DNA of 64,000 nt from Arcuatula senhousia (GCA_963971305.1 OZ020309.1:19089001-19153000); one strand, 5' to 3'. Counted from the stretch's first letter, positions 47,101 to 57,474 are shown. A program made the numbers and translations. The notes: a model not told the origin generated them from the sequence alone.

Positions 47101-50100
47101 CGCCATTTTCAACACTATATCAGTACTGATGTGAGGATTGGGTCTCCTGTCCAAAAAGTGTTTTAAAGCTACCAAGGCGTCATTGTTGTGTATGCTGGTG
47201 TATAAAGCAGTGACATCCATAGTAAACAGTCTGAAATCGGAGTTTTCTGGCTCAAAGAACTCAAGGATATTCAGAGCGTGGGCAGTGTCCTTAATGTATG
47301 TAGGTAGGTTCTCCACAATAGGAATGAAAATATCGTGGAGGAAACTGGAAATGTGTTCTGTGGGACAACTACACGCTGAAACGATCGGCCTACCTGGGTT
47401 ACCAAGTTTGTGTATCTTGGGAAGCATATAGAAACGAGACGTTCTCGGTTGCGATACTACAAGACGCGATGCTTCCTCGGGCAGATCGTCGTTTTCTATG
47501 GATGTCTAGATGAAGTCTTTGACAGATTTTTGGTTGATTTTGGTGTTGTTAGAGCGAAGTTCTGTGTAAAATTGAGAGTCAGACAGTTGAAACTCGCCCT
47601 CGGAGACATAACAACGAGCGTCCCACGCTACAACTGCACCACCTTTATCAGCAGGTTTGATGACAATATCGCTGCGTGTTCTGAGTTGGTGAAGCGCGGC
47701 ACGTTCATCAGATGTAAGGTTATGTCTCTTGAGCGGTTTCGTATCTAGGCTGTCGATCTGACTTTGGCAGGTTCGGAAGTAATCTTGAAGGATCGGAAAT
47801 AAAGACGCCTTGGGGGTAAAATTTGATTTTTTCTTAATGAATTTACTAAATAGTGAAGGAGCTTGATTAGAAGAATCAGAACTCTCTGTTTCTTTATCAT
47901 GGAAAAAAGCTTTGAGTAAGAGGCGGCGGAAAAAATGTTGTATATCAGTCTCATTTTGAAACTGATCTGCTACGGATGTAGTAGGTACAAAATTAAGACC
48001 TTTTGACAGGAGACTTTTCTCGGAAGAACTTAACACCAATGACTCTGGAATACAGCGGACAACCTCGTCCAGATTCACCTCTGTAGGTGGCGGGTCACTT
48101 ACCACCTCGGCCACGTTGACAGGACGACCAGGATTGTCTCGCTGTACCTTCTCCTGCTTAGAGACGGATAAATACTGGAAAAGTTCAGTGTTTAAAACCC
48201 GAATATGGGAGATTATAGAGTTAGCGAGTAGCTTGTGACAAGAGGAAAATAGGTGATTTTTAATGATCATTTTCCTGAGGCGGAAACGCTCTAATTGTTC
48301 AGAGAAAGATTTAATAGCCCATTTCATCAGGTTTAAGGAGTAATGTGTGGATATGCGAGAGAACTCAGCATTCAGGTGCGGATTTTGAAGAATGGCATGA
48401 ATAAAATGAAACGATGATTTGAAACCAGATGGAACAGTACGAGATATGATACAACGACGAAGGAATGTAAGGTGGCTGTTACAATTGGTGAGATGGACGA
48501 TGGTGTTATAAAGGTCGACAGCAATTTTCTGGACATGTGGTGGGCTCTTGTCACAAGCTACTCGCTAACTCTATAATCTCCCATATTCGGGTTTTAAACA
48601 CTGAACTTTTCCAGTATTTATCCGTCTCTAAGCAGGAGAAGGTACAGCGAGACAATCCTGGTCGTCCTGTCAACGTGGCCGAGGTGGTAAGTGACCCGCC
48701 ACCTACAGAGGTGAATCTGGACGAGGTTGTCCGCTGTATTCCAGAGTCATTGGTGTTAAGTTCTTCCGAGAAAAGTCTCCTGTCAAAAGGTCTCAATTTT
48801 GTACCTACTACATCCGTAGCAGATCAGTTTCAAAATGAGACTGATATACAACATTTTTTCCGCCGCCTCTTACTCAAAGCTTTTTTTCCATGATAAAGAA
48901 ACAGAGAGTTCTGATTCTTCTAATCAAGCTCCTTCACTATTTAGTAAATTCATTAAGAAAAAATCAAATTTTACCCCCAAGGCGTCTTTATTTCCGATCC
49001 TTCAAGATTACTTCCGAACCTGCCAAAGTCAGATCGACAGCCTAGATACGAAACCGCTCAAGAGACATAACCTTACATCTGATGAACGTGCCGCGCTTCA
49101 CCAACTCAGAACACGCAGCGATATTGTCATCAAACCTGCTGATAAAGGTGGTGCAGTTGTAGCGTGGGACGCTCGTTGCTATGTCTCCGAGGGCGAGTTT
49201 CACCTGTCTGACTCTCAATTTTACACAGAACTTCGCTCTAACAACACCAAAATCAACCAAAAATCTGTCAAAGACTTCATCAAGACATCCATAGAAAACG
49301 ACGATCTGCCCGAGGAAGCATCGCGTCTTGTAGTATCGCAACCGAGAACGTCTCGTTTCTATATGCTTCCCAAGATACACAAACTTGGTAACCCAGGTAG
49401 GCCGATCGTTTCAGCGTGTAGTTGTCCCACAGAACACATTTCCAGTTTCCTCCACGATATTTTCATTCCTATTGTGGAGAACCTACCTACATACATTAAG
49501 GACACTACCCACGCTCTGAATATCCTTGAGTTCTTTGAGCCAGAAAACTCCGATTTCAGACTGTTTACTATGGATGTCACTGCTTTATACACCAGCATAC
49601 CCAACAATGACGCCTTGGTAGCTTTAAAACACTTTTTGGACAGGAGACCCAATCCTCACATCAGTACTGATATAGTGTTGAGAATGGCGGAACTTGTCCT
49701 CAACCTGAATACTTTTCAGTTCGATGGGAAGTTCTACAACCAATCGGGTGGCGTAGCCATGGGCACCAAAATGGGTCCAAGTTTTGCGTGTTTGTTTGTA
49801 GGGTATTTAGAGGAAAAAATGTTCTCCGAATACATCGGTCCAGTCCCGGAACTTTACAAACGGTTCATCGATGATGTATTTGGAGTCTCATCCGACAGTG
49901 AAGAAGAGTTGAAATCTTTTATCAACTTTGTCTCTTCCTACCACCCTGCAATCAAATACACTTCCAACATCACTCAGGATAGCCTCTCATTCCTTGACAT
50001 TAACTGTACTATCACAGACGGTAAGATCTCTACATCGGTGTTCTTTAAACCTACCGATGCTCATTGTTATCTGAATTACGAATCCTGTCATCCTTCCTCC

Positions 50101-53100
50101 TGCAAAGACGCCATCCCGAAGTCGCAGTTTTTGAGGCTTCGTCGTATCTGCAATGACGATAAGGATTTTGGGATCCAGTGTAACAAGATGAGATCTTTCT
50201 TCACGAAGAGAGGTTATCCTGACAAAGTCTTGGACAGGGCCGTGTCCTCGGTTTCCCGTGTGAACAGACGCGATGCAATGGAGCCCCGGGTGAAGAGCAC
50301 CAATGATCGTGTTCCGTTAGTCCTTACTTATCACCCTCACAATGTTGCCATCCAGAACATCCTTATTCGCAACTTTAAATCCATTGTCCTCAAAGATGAG
50401 TATATGTCCACTGTTTTTGCTGACTCTACCCCTATTACGGCTTTTAGAAAGGGCAAGAGTCTTAAACAGCAACTGGTCAGCAGTTCGTATAGGTCGTCAC
50501 GTCAACCCGCCAGCTACAAAGGTACACGTCCTTGTAAAAGAACTCGCTGCTCTACTTGTCCGTTCACATGGGAGACCGATGCTGTGGTTGGCCCCTCGAA
50601 AACTTTCCAACTGAAGGATGGGTTCACCTGCATTACCGAAAACGTCGTATACGCTATAAGATGTAAGCGATGTTCCATGATTTATGTTGGTGAAACTTGT
50701 CGGAGACTCGGGGACCGTTTTGTGGAACACAAAAACAGTGTCACCAGAGATACTGAATGTCCAGTTGGGGAGCATTTTCGAGGGTCCGGCCACAGTATAA
50801 AAGATATGCAAGTCACGGTTCTGCTTCAAACCCATCACGGCGAGAAACAAAGACAGTTCCTTGAGCAGAGAATAATAAAATTCCTGGGAACAGCACGTCC
50901 TTTCGGCATCAATGTCAAAAATCAAATCATTTCTTAGTAATTTACTTAATTTGATTCTTTGGGTATGATTTGGCCTATTGTTATATTGCTCAGTTCAGGA
51001 TTTGGGGGATGATGACGTGGTTGTTTTTATCGAGTGAACACTTTTTACTATATTCACTTGTTGGTTGTCCTCAGAACGTGGCGGTCGTGATTTTTTTCTT
51101 TGCTCTGCCCCCGACGAAGGCTGAAAGCCGAAAATTTGGGCTTTTTAGATTTTTAGATGTATTCTTTATTTATTTATATTAGTTTTATATTTGATATTTT
51201 TACCTTTAATTTAAAGGTTTTATTCTTTGTTTGTTTAGAAATGTTATGGACTCGAGAAACTTGGGGTCGACTTTTCTCAAGTTGTACAACTAGGCTGCAT
51301 GGACAATCAGGTACGATTTGTAAAGTACTATGACAACTATATGTACTAACGTGTTGTAATCAACAACACATTAAAAAGCAAAAGACTGCTTGAAGGGTAA
51401 GCAGTACCTAAATGTTGCAATGAATTGTTTTCTCTTTCTTAAATATTACAACAACTGACGAAAAATAACCAAAAGAAAATAAACAAACAACTTCTTACTT
51501 CACATACAACGAAGAAGTGTGTATTCAAGTATACTGTTGTCTCAGATATTGTGCCCGTTTAAATTGCCAAAACTTTACGCTTTGTACAAATGTTTAGTTC
51601 TTTTTAGCTATGTCAACGACTTGACTCACCTTCAGGGCACATTATTGGAAAAAGAGAATTTAATTTCAAAGGAGCTTGTTGCATTGGAGATAAATGTAAT
51701 GCTCACCCAATAGCCTCGATGCAAACCATGACGAAGACAACTACGATTGCACTTACTACTGAACCACGTAAGTTAAAAAAAGATGTTACAACAAAATAAC
51801 CCAACAATGAATGATCAATCTCAAATGTCTCAGAACAAAAGATATACTAAAATAAAAGAAAATCGCAATAGTCTTGACGTTGCTCAGTCATTTCAAAAGA
51901 AACGGTTTGTTAAGCCAGGAATTTTGGAACCAAACTACATTCTTCCATTGCAATCATGAAGTCCAGTAAGAAAACACAACACAACCCATCGTGTATGTGA
52001 TAAAAATGGGAATTAAGAAATTTGAATGTATTTATATACTAATATGGTGTGATAACAAAAAAGCACAGTGCTAGATGAAGCTGATAAGTCCGCACTGTTC
52101 TTGATGAACGCACTTTGATAAATGAAGATGATTAGTCCACACTGTGCTAAGTGAAGATGACAAGTCCAGCAAAAAAATCACTCGATCAGACATATTTAGA
52201 TTTTACTTCGAAGAGCAGTCAAGTAAATAATGTCCATTTAAGAAATTTTTGGCTTTACTAGTGTTACTGTCCAATTCGTTCTTTCACCGGACATGGTAAT
52301 CAATAATTGATGTTCAAAATTTCAATTTTAGTAGTTAGAATGAAAAAAGCTGATCCAGCACGGTGTAGTGTTTACTGGTTCCATACACACGAACAAAGTT
52401 TATTCGTTTTTTATAGCTGGTACAAAATGTGCTATTGACAATACATCCCACTTTTTCAATTTTTGGAATCATTTAATCGTTGGAATAAGTTAGGATACAC
52501 GTATAATAAAAACCAAAGATTCCAACAAATATTTTATTTGACTTATTTATGTACAATGTTTAGACGAATGTTCCTAATTTTTCTGCATAATTAATCACAT
52601 ACAATCGTAAGAAGATCGTTTATAATTTTTCAGTATGCCGAAACAGTCATATCCGATGTCCTCATATGTTTCGTACAATACCAAACTAAAGTTAAGACGA
52701 TTGTGCATAAGTTTTCTGCATATTCTTAGACATACAATCGTTTGACGATCGTTCATATTTTTTCAGCATGCCCTAACATTCATATCCGATGTCCTCATGG
52801 GTTTCGTACAATATTTTACTGGAGTTAAAACGATTGTGCATATTTTTCTCCATAATTAATGATATACAATCGTAAGAAGATCGTTTATAATTTTTCGGTA
52901 TGCCGAAACAGTCATATCCAATGTCCTCATGTGTTTCGTACAATACCAAACTAGAGTTAAGACGATTGTGCATAAGTTTTCTGCATATTCTTAGACATAC
53001 AATCGTTTGACAATCGTTCATATGTTTCAGCATGCCCTAACATTCATATCCGATGTCCTCATGGGTTTCGTACAATATTTAACTGGAGTTAAAACGATTG

Positions 53101-54832
53101 TGCATATTTTTCTCCATAATTAATGATATACAATCGTAAGAAGATCGTTTATAATTTTTCAGTATGCCAAAAACAGTCATACCAAAGTCCCCAGCTGTTT
53201 TGTACAATTCCAAACTAGTGTTAAGACGATTGTGCATAAGTTTTCTGCATATTCTTAGACATACAATCGTTTGACGATCGTTCATATTTTTTCAGCATGT
53301 CCTAACATTCATACCCAATGTCCTCATGGGTTTCGTACAATACCGAACTGGAATTACAAAGAATGCTTCATGTATGGTCATATTGTAATGGACAGGAGCA
53401 TGTCTGAGGTATGATGTAAAGAGAATTTGCAAATCTGATTTTGTTAAGAAGCAATCTACCATGTTGATAGAAAAATATATCATGTAACAACTATAACAAT
53501 AGTGATATGATATTTCGTTTTAATACAAGAACTTCTTGAAGAACAAGTCGTAAACTGCGAAACCAATTCGACCCCGTCGGAAAAAAACCCAAACCTGTTT
53601 AGATTGTAGATGAAATAGAAAGCAAAAAAATGGCCGAACAGGATCAGTCAATCTCAAATGTCTACGGACCTAGTGTACCTTCTCTTAACTTGTCGAGATA
53701 AATATTTCGACTGTTTCTAATGTAACTCTTAGAGATGATGAAATTTAAAGAGGTTTGTCCTTTTCACATTAAAAAAAATCTTTTTGGTTCTTGTAACTCG
53801 TGTTTTTCCTAATGGTAAGTATTTCCTAGACTCAGTTTCCTACGAATGAAACAAAATTTAATTAAAAAAAACTTGTGCTTATCTGAAAAATAAAATCGTA
53901 TTTGTCTTTGGCCATTTGAACAATTTATCTATAACTTGAGTGGTGACTTCAACCTAGAAGGTGAATGTTTTATTTAATTATAGAGTGTTTTTGTCTTATA
54001 ACCTATTATCAAATTTCTTCAGAATTTCTGTAAACGCCACTGTGCTAATTTATTCTACTTCACCGACATTCGAGAGGTTGGAGTTTTACAGCATTTCTTT
54101 ACATCAACTGCGACATATGCAGGTATTGATAAATTACGTATAAGGGGATGAAAAAAAACATTTTATTCTGCCCTCTGCATTTACATATTATGCGATACAC
54201 TTGTCATCATGTGTACACCTGTTCCATGATAACTTCAGTGTTATCAGTAATTTGGTAACCGATTCGGAAACTGATGGCGTTTTACATCTAAACTTAACAG
54301 ATACAGGATAGAAATGCAGACCAAATTGACCGTTCATGTTTAATTTGTTTGACCTTTTAAAGAAAACTTATCACGCTTTAATCAGAGATTAGTAGTTTTT
54401 CACCTTCGAGAAGCTCTATTCATCCAATCTTAAGTTAAGCTGTGAAAAAGTCTAAAGAACATGTGCCGTCAATATGAAACAACGCGTTTATAGCTGAAGA
54501 TCCTTTGGCAGAAACCCGCACTCCCACTTAGTGTGGTTAGTGGTATGTTAGTGATAGCGTAATTTTGCATTGTTTAAAAACGACACTCAAGACTAATCTA
54601 ATTAAAGTATTTTGTTATTGCAGAGGTTTACAGCGACATTATTCATGACACACGAAGTCGTTATGTTCATACCCATGACAACTTATCAGTTGGACATAAT
54701 TTGCTTAGGCATTTCCATCAAGCTACACATGCAAATTGTGTAGCTGCGTATTACATCAACCACCAACCATCTCTGAGAAGTGTGAGTTGTTCAAAACAGC
54801 TGCGACCACTCTGTAAAATTAGACTACAGTAG
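38067..54832 (+). CDS. secreted LU-ShKT-LU-lectin-like multidomain protein (exon assembly, incomplete)
   Basis: Exons proposed from splice sites, phases and domain patterns: 38067-38124 (signal peptide), 39669-39748, 40360-40431, 40745-40889 (first LU), 42698-42832 (ShKT-like), 44307-44380, 51239-51310, 51608-51767 (second LU), 54023-54122 and 54624-54832 (lectin-like end with stop). Every junction from the first exon to 51767 keeps phase, with the repeated pattern 1-0-0-1 around each LU domain. The lectin pair is phase-consistent internally. The link 51767 to 54023 is not (phase 1 meets phase 0), so at least one exon is missing in between, or the lectin end belongs to another gene. The product should be secreted and disulphide-rich; role unknown, perhaps recognition or defence. 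The 6.86-kb intron 44381-51238 holds two inverted Penelope-like elements; others hold 358-bp repeats. Confidence 0.6.
39669..40889 (+). CDS. first LU (Ly6/uPAR, three-finger) domain, three exons
   Basis: Exon a 39669-39748 after 'atttacag': LDCYTCNYES ... CNDPTD, donor 'gtaagt'. Exon b 40360-40431 after 'gacttgtag': 24 residues from YCF to RLGCGSRQ, donor 'gtaaag'. Exon c 40745-40889 after 'tttattgcag': TCLQYSS ... AGCCNADKCN, donor 'gtaaat'. CxxC at the start, GC in the middle and the closing CCxxDxCN are the LU signature. Exon b has exactly the same length as its counterpart 51239-51310, which supports both acceptors. A Pro/Lys linker follows the domain. Confidence 0.75.
40929..41177 (-). 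mobile_element. 3' tail fragment of the endonuclease-less Penelope-type element
   Basis: Diverged copy of 25145-25400: 'gaagcagaggtcgg', 'cagtaaacacaaacaagga', 'gagtgaactcaggtg', ending 'tcaatgtgtcaaa'. It lies in an intron, antisense to the host gene. Confidence 0.8.
41240..42220 (+). repeat. 358-bp tandem array, 2.7 units
   Basis: Units start at 41240, 41598 and 41956 with 'caaatgacaacaaagttcca', exactly 358 bp apart, and are almost identical (for example 'ataaatatg' in units 1 and 3, 'atgaatatg' in unit 2). The third unit stops after 'agctttgatgta'. The array lies in the intron before the ShKT exon. Confidence 0.95.
42240..42420 (+). repeat. 358-bp repeat, strongly diverged copy
   Basis: 'catcaaagttctggcca', 'gactactcagaggcgttctg' and 'aaatatgaagagcatgg' follow the order of the unit, but with many changes. 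An older insertion than the neighbouring array. Confidence 0.65.
42698..42832 (+). CDS. ShKT-like domain exon
   Basis: Acceptor 'cgcattttcag', donor 'tt|gtaagt', phase 1 in and phase 1 out. Reads PTSDPYKCQNRDDDVC ... TPCTDECIATKLC and PHMCRKC. The last three cysteines (CxxxCxxC) and the Asp-rich start fit ShKT. Seven cysteines are present instead of six, the same as in the exon at 37372, which would leave one free or intermolecular thiol. The exon is bracketed by 358-bp repeats on both sides. Confidence 0.75.
42876..43495 (+). repeat. two further 358-bp repeat units
   Basis: Units start near 42884 and 43242 with 'acaacaaagttccagacaat'. The second is cut after 'gacaattttgaaatttaga'. They resemble each other ('ttttgatacgcctgacg', 'attattactaagataatc') more than the 41.2-kb array, so they expanded separately. 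Confidence 0.9.
43496..44306. other. intron sequence with a dispersed repeat
   Basis: 43735-43895 resembles 51815-51960 and part of 715-800 ('aatctcaaatgtc', 'gaca', 'atggtcctgaattggtac', 'catttcaaaagaaa'). No exon is supported. Confidence 0.5.
44307..51767 (+). CDS. second LU domain, three exons split by a 6.86-kb intron
   Basis: Exon a 44307-44380 after 'tttgttttcag': YCLDCNEVSHPDNC ... GNGT, donor 'gtaaga'. Exon b 51239-51310 after 'ttgtttag': KCYGLEK ... LGCMDNQ, donor 'gtacga'. Exon c 51608-51767 after 'gttctttttag': LCQRLDSPSG ... GACCIGDKCN, then a Thr-rich tail (TMTKTTTIALTTEP), donor 'gtaagt'. All phases agree with the first LU domain. The Thr-rich tail looks like an O-glycosylated linker. 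The first intron contains the Penelope pair. Confidence 0.72.
44381..45586. other. intron sequence, nothing recognised
   Basis: AT-rich; 'gacaccatac', 'gacaccaaac' and 'ggcaccagac' near 45000-45065 form a loose short repeat. No exon or known element. Confidence 0.4.
45587..48542 (-). mobile_element. Penelope-like element, minus-strand copy (longer)
   Basis: 45587-48243 is the inverted counterpart of 48543-51207 at very high identity, including about 260 bp of 3' non-coding sequence. The remaining ~299 bp, 48244-48542, exist only in this copy and are its 5' part, because the coding frame stays open across them. It is therefore 5'-truncated, but less so than its partner. Confidence 0.92.
45853..48540 (-). 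pseudogene. Penelope-like RT plus GIY-YIG endonuclease, one nonsense codon
   Basis: Open from the left edge of the element (no start codon in view; the Met at 48327 is internal) to a stop at 45853, broken only by TAG at 47506-47508 where the partner copy has a Lys codon. Motifs in order: DKGGAVVAWD, MLPKIHKLGNPGRPIVS, FTMDVTALYTSI, GGVAMGTKMGPSFAC, RFIDDVFGV, then the cysteine motif CKRTRCSTC and a C-terminal GIY-YIG domain (VVYAIRCKRCSMIYVGET ... RLGDRFVEH). This is the standard layout of endonuclease-bearing Penelope elements, which use target-primed reverse transcription. Confidence 0.9.
48543..51207 (+). mobile_element. Penelope-like element, plus-strand copy (shorter)
   Basis: Starts 'ctcttgtcacaagctactcg' and ends in 'gatatttttacctttaa'. 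The host LU exon begins only 31 bp after the end, so the insertion sits right upstream of an exon's polypyrimidine tract. Confidence 0.92.
48548..50937 (+). pseudogene. Penelope-like RT plus GIY-YIG endonuclease, one-base frameshift
   Basis: The N-terminal part runs in one frame to about 48893; the rest (700 codons in frame from 48835 to 50937) is in the next. The cause is one extra T in the run at 48881-48887 (seven here, six at 47903-47908 in the partner). After that the frame is intact: RT motif B at about residue 305, RFIDD at about 343, GIY-YIG domain about 603-690. Compared with the partner only about eight residues differ over the shared frame (for example VLR/VLK, TSIP/TSIH, KDFG/KDFV). 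No start codon of its own; the 5' end is missing. Confidence 0.9.
51815..51960 (+). repeat. dispersed repeat, also at 43735-43895
   Basis: 'gatcaatctcaaatgtct', 'gaaaatcgcaatagtcttga' and 'catttcaaaagaaacgg'. A related piece occurs upstream of 799. Confidence 0.6.
51961..52574. other. intron or intergenic, no supported exon
   Basis: Loose 'gatgaag...aagtccgcactgt' triplication at about 52070-52170. Several possible acceptors, but no open frame that bridges phase from 51767 to 54023 convincingly. Confidence 0.4.
52575..53345. repeat. satellite-like array: ~132-bp monomers in alternating dimers
   Basis: Six monomers, each with 'acaatcgt' plus a 'gatcgtt' core, 'catatccgatgtcctcatg' and 'gtttcgtacaatac'. 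Odd monomers carry 'aatcgtaagaagatcg', even ones 'aatcgtttgacgatcg', giving a dimer period of about 265 bp, i.e. a higher-order repeat. The 60-80 codon minus-strand frames here are products of the repetition. Confidence 0.88.
53346..54022. other. no supported exon
   Basis: A strong-looking donor 'aatg|gtaagtat' at 53812 and an open stretch after 'aatacaag' at 53527 were inspected; neither gives a phase-consistent exon with recognisable lectin residues. Confidence 0.35.
54023..54832 (+). CDS. C-type-lectin-like domain, two terminal exons
   Basis: Exon 54023-54122 after 'tttcttcag': NFCKRHCANLFYFTDIREVG, resembling the 'A..FC...GA.L..I....E' helix region of C-type lectin folds; donor 'g|gtattg'. 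Exon 54624-54832 after 'tttgttattgcag': ends ANCVAAYYINHQ ... SVSCSKQLRPLCK and a stop, with the C-V / C / C spacing of the domain's end. Phase 1 joins the two. The WND and EPN/QPD motifs of sugar-binding members are not seen, so carbohydrate binding is doubtful. The first third of the domain is not located. Confidence 0.5.
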
Positions 54833-56752
54833 CTTAAAATGTCTAACTAAAGATGTAATACAAAATCATTTCTTGTTTTTATTTTCATGTTTCCTTTGTG
54901 TGTACTACGTCATAGTTAATATTGGAAAATAGTAGCGAATGAAATAGGTTTGTATGTGGCAAATACAAACTAGGTTTGGTTGAAATACAAAAAGACCCGT
55001 TATTGCAAGACTCGATAACGTGACATAATTATTGAAGCACGTTAAGCCTTACAACAGATGATTATAGACATAAACGTAGTCATGGTCATAAATATATCAG
55101 CCTAGATCTTGCTGGCCAATATAATACTAAATTCAATAAATCTAAGAACTTGCTCATTATTTTTTATTGAGGTATACTGACAGAACCAACCATCTAGGTA
55201 ATCTCAAAACCAAATGACAACAAAATTACATTATTGCTTTGTCATTTGAGATTGTCCCCAATCGGTTGTTTTGTTGTTACTTTTATTTAAAGGTTGTCGT
55301 TACATGTAACGTATGACGATACAATATTACAAAATTTTAAGGTTAATGCAGACAGGTGTCACATGACTTTTGTACCTTTAAAAATGCAAAATTTAAGATC
55401 AGTGTCTATAAAGTCAACAATAAAAAATAGAATATTTGAATTTATTGAAATGAGTAATAAATATTCAATTGTTTAACAATTGCATCAATCGTTTCATGAA
55501 TAACGCAATTTTTGACAAAAACAAGGGAGATAACTCACTACAAAATTACCCTAAATTTACAATGGAATTGAATAGTAGACAAAAATCTAAGCTGGTGACC
55601 CCCTGTTTTCTATGTTTTATATTAACATATAGGTAAAAATATAACTTTTGACAAAATAAAAACAAGATCCTTTTGTAAGGATTTTTTTCTGAGACATGAT
55701 TTTATGCCTAAAATTTGGCCTTTCCTATATAATCTATTGTAATTCAGGCATACTTAACCACTTATATCGAAAAAACGAGCATGGTGACCTATCCTTATTT
55801 TTATTTTCATAATATGTTTCATTTTAGACCATAAAATCAAATGTTTAATGACATAATTTTTTTCAGTATAGGTGTCCACATTAACCTTAATGCTGAAGTA
55901 AAAAATGAATAATTAGGAATCTCATGGAATACTGAAAATTAAGGAATTTCATGTTATTTCTAAAGGGCTAAGTAATTACCTGAAATTACTAATTTTTATT
56001 AGTAATTATATGACATTACTTGAATTGTGTGGAAATTTTACACACATTTACTGAAAACAGATTCTTTGACAAAAAGGGCATTGAATTGGTTATATTTAAT
56101 ATTATTTAGGATGTTCGCTGGTCAGTTAGAAAATAACAAGGTATCTGAATTTATATTTTTGATGGAGAGGCCATAGGTGAAGGTACAAATTAAACTTAAT
56201 AAATTCATAGCTTGCTGAACTTGTATATGAGATAATAAGCGTTCAAAGTTTAGCGGAAAAAGGCTTTTTTTGACTTTTTCATAGGTTTAGCATTAGACTT
56301 GTTTTATTGTACAGCTGTAAAAAAAACTCATGAAGAAATAACAAGAAATTTTTAAAACTTTGTAAATTAACTGCTATTGGCCCAATAATCCCAATTATAA
56401 AAGGAAAATAGGGGGGTAACTGGGCAAAAATATCGACGCTATTTTGATGGTAAAATCCAGAGCATCCAGAATATCTGAAAGAAATCCCACAATGGATTAG
56501 CGATCATCTTTAAAGTATTTTTTTTTAATTTGAAAGGTTTTTTAGGTCAAAAAGTCCAAAAACAAGAAAAGATTTTATTTCAATGCAGACAGCTAGAATT
56601 CCCATGTCTTTGAAATGATATATTTTGTACCATATATATATATCAAAACCATGACTTAGTCATCCTTTGACAAGTAGGTATCTATAGAGGTTTTACATGA
56701 GAGAAAAAAAATATTTTAATTAAATAAGTTTAATGAACCAAAATAGAGTTCT
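54833..56752. other. non-coding stretch
   Basis: A 55-bp imperfect inversion near 55197-55257 ('ccaaatgacaacaaaattac' against 'gctttgtcatttgagattg'). No gene. Confidence 0.45.
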
Positions 56753-57005
56753 GGGTAGTGGTCTAAGGTTTAAATACCACACTATTGATCACTAGCCGAT
56801 CACCTTCCAGCTGTTGTTCGAGTCCAATTTGTATTCAACAAAAAAGGGCCTTCCTCAACTGTATGTGATCAGGTTTGTCAGTTACCTGCCCAAGATCGGT
56901 GATTTCCTATGGGTACTCCGGTTTCCTCAACCATTAAAATTGACCGGCCTACATGGCCCAGGTTCGTCGTTAAAGGGCGTTAAATTTTAACATTAATAAT
57001 TTAAT
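56753..57005 (+). repeat. tRNA-derived SINE candidate
   Basis: tRNA-like head with 'tagtggtctaagg' (A box-like) and 'gttgttcgagtcca' (good B box), followed by a body containing 'tgggtactccggtttcctca' and 'accggcctacatggccc', which resembles the conserved central part of mollusc SINEs. Ends near 'gttaaattttaac'. Confidence 0.65.
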
Positions 57006-57474
57006 CTCACCCATCCTTTAAGGATGATCGTTGTCAAGTTTCATAGCAATTTGATAACTAGAACAATGGTTATTATTGGAAAAAAGTGAACAGACAACGA
57101 CATGGAAGACGACGAGGACGCAAGAATCATACCATAATACGTCCGCATTTTTTGTGGTTGTATAACAAATTGGAAAGACCGAAAACCAAAAGTGTCGAAC
57201 GAAATGTTATCTAAACAGAAAAATTGTTTATTTTTTTTGTAAGTTTTATTTTGTTCAGTGTTTTCTTATTATTCCACACAGTCAAAGTAATCTTATTTTC
57301 AAACATGATTTAAAAAAGTAATATGTTCAAAACGTTTTTCAAATGTACAGTAAACTACAAGACATATGTGTGATATTCATGATGTTCATGGCAAACATCA
57401 ACACTACAGATTTGTAATGACTTAATTTAATTAGTAAAGCTATTAAAGCGTTTTGAAGGTAAGTTTATTTTCTT

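Noticed and set aside
45865..47748. Plus-strand frames opposite the Penelope coding region (and their mirror images at 49042-50925)
   Set aside because: Antisense shadows of the RT/GIY-YIG frame; the inverted partner shows the same shadows.
51639..51767. Alternative start of the last LU exon at 'ccttcag'
   Set aside because: It breaks phase with the previous exon and loses a conserved cysteine; the acceptor at 51607 fits both.
52773..53285. Repeated minus-strand frames (MHNRLNSSL...)
   Set aside because: They arise from the satellite monomers; monomer lengths are not multiples of three throughout and the frames break between units.
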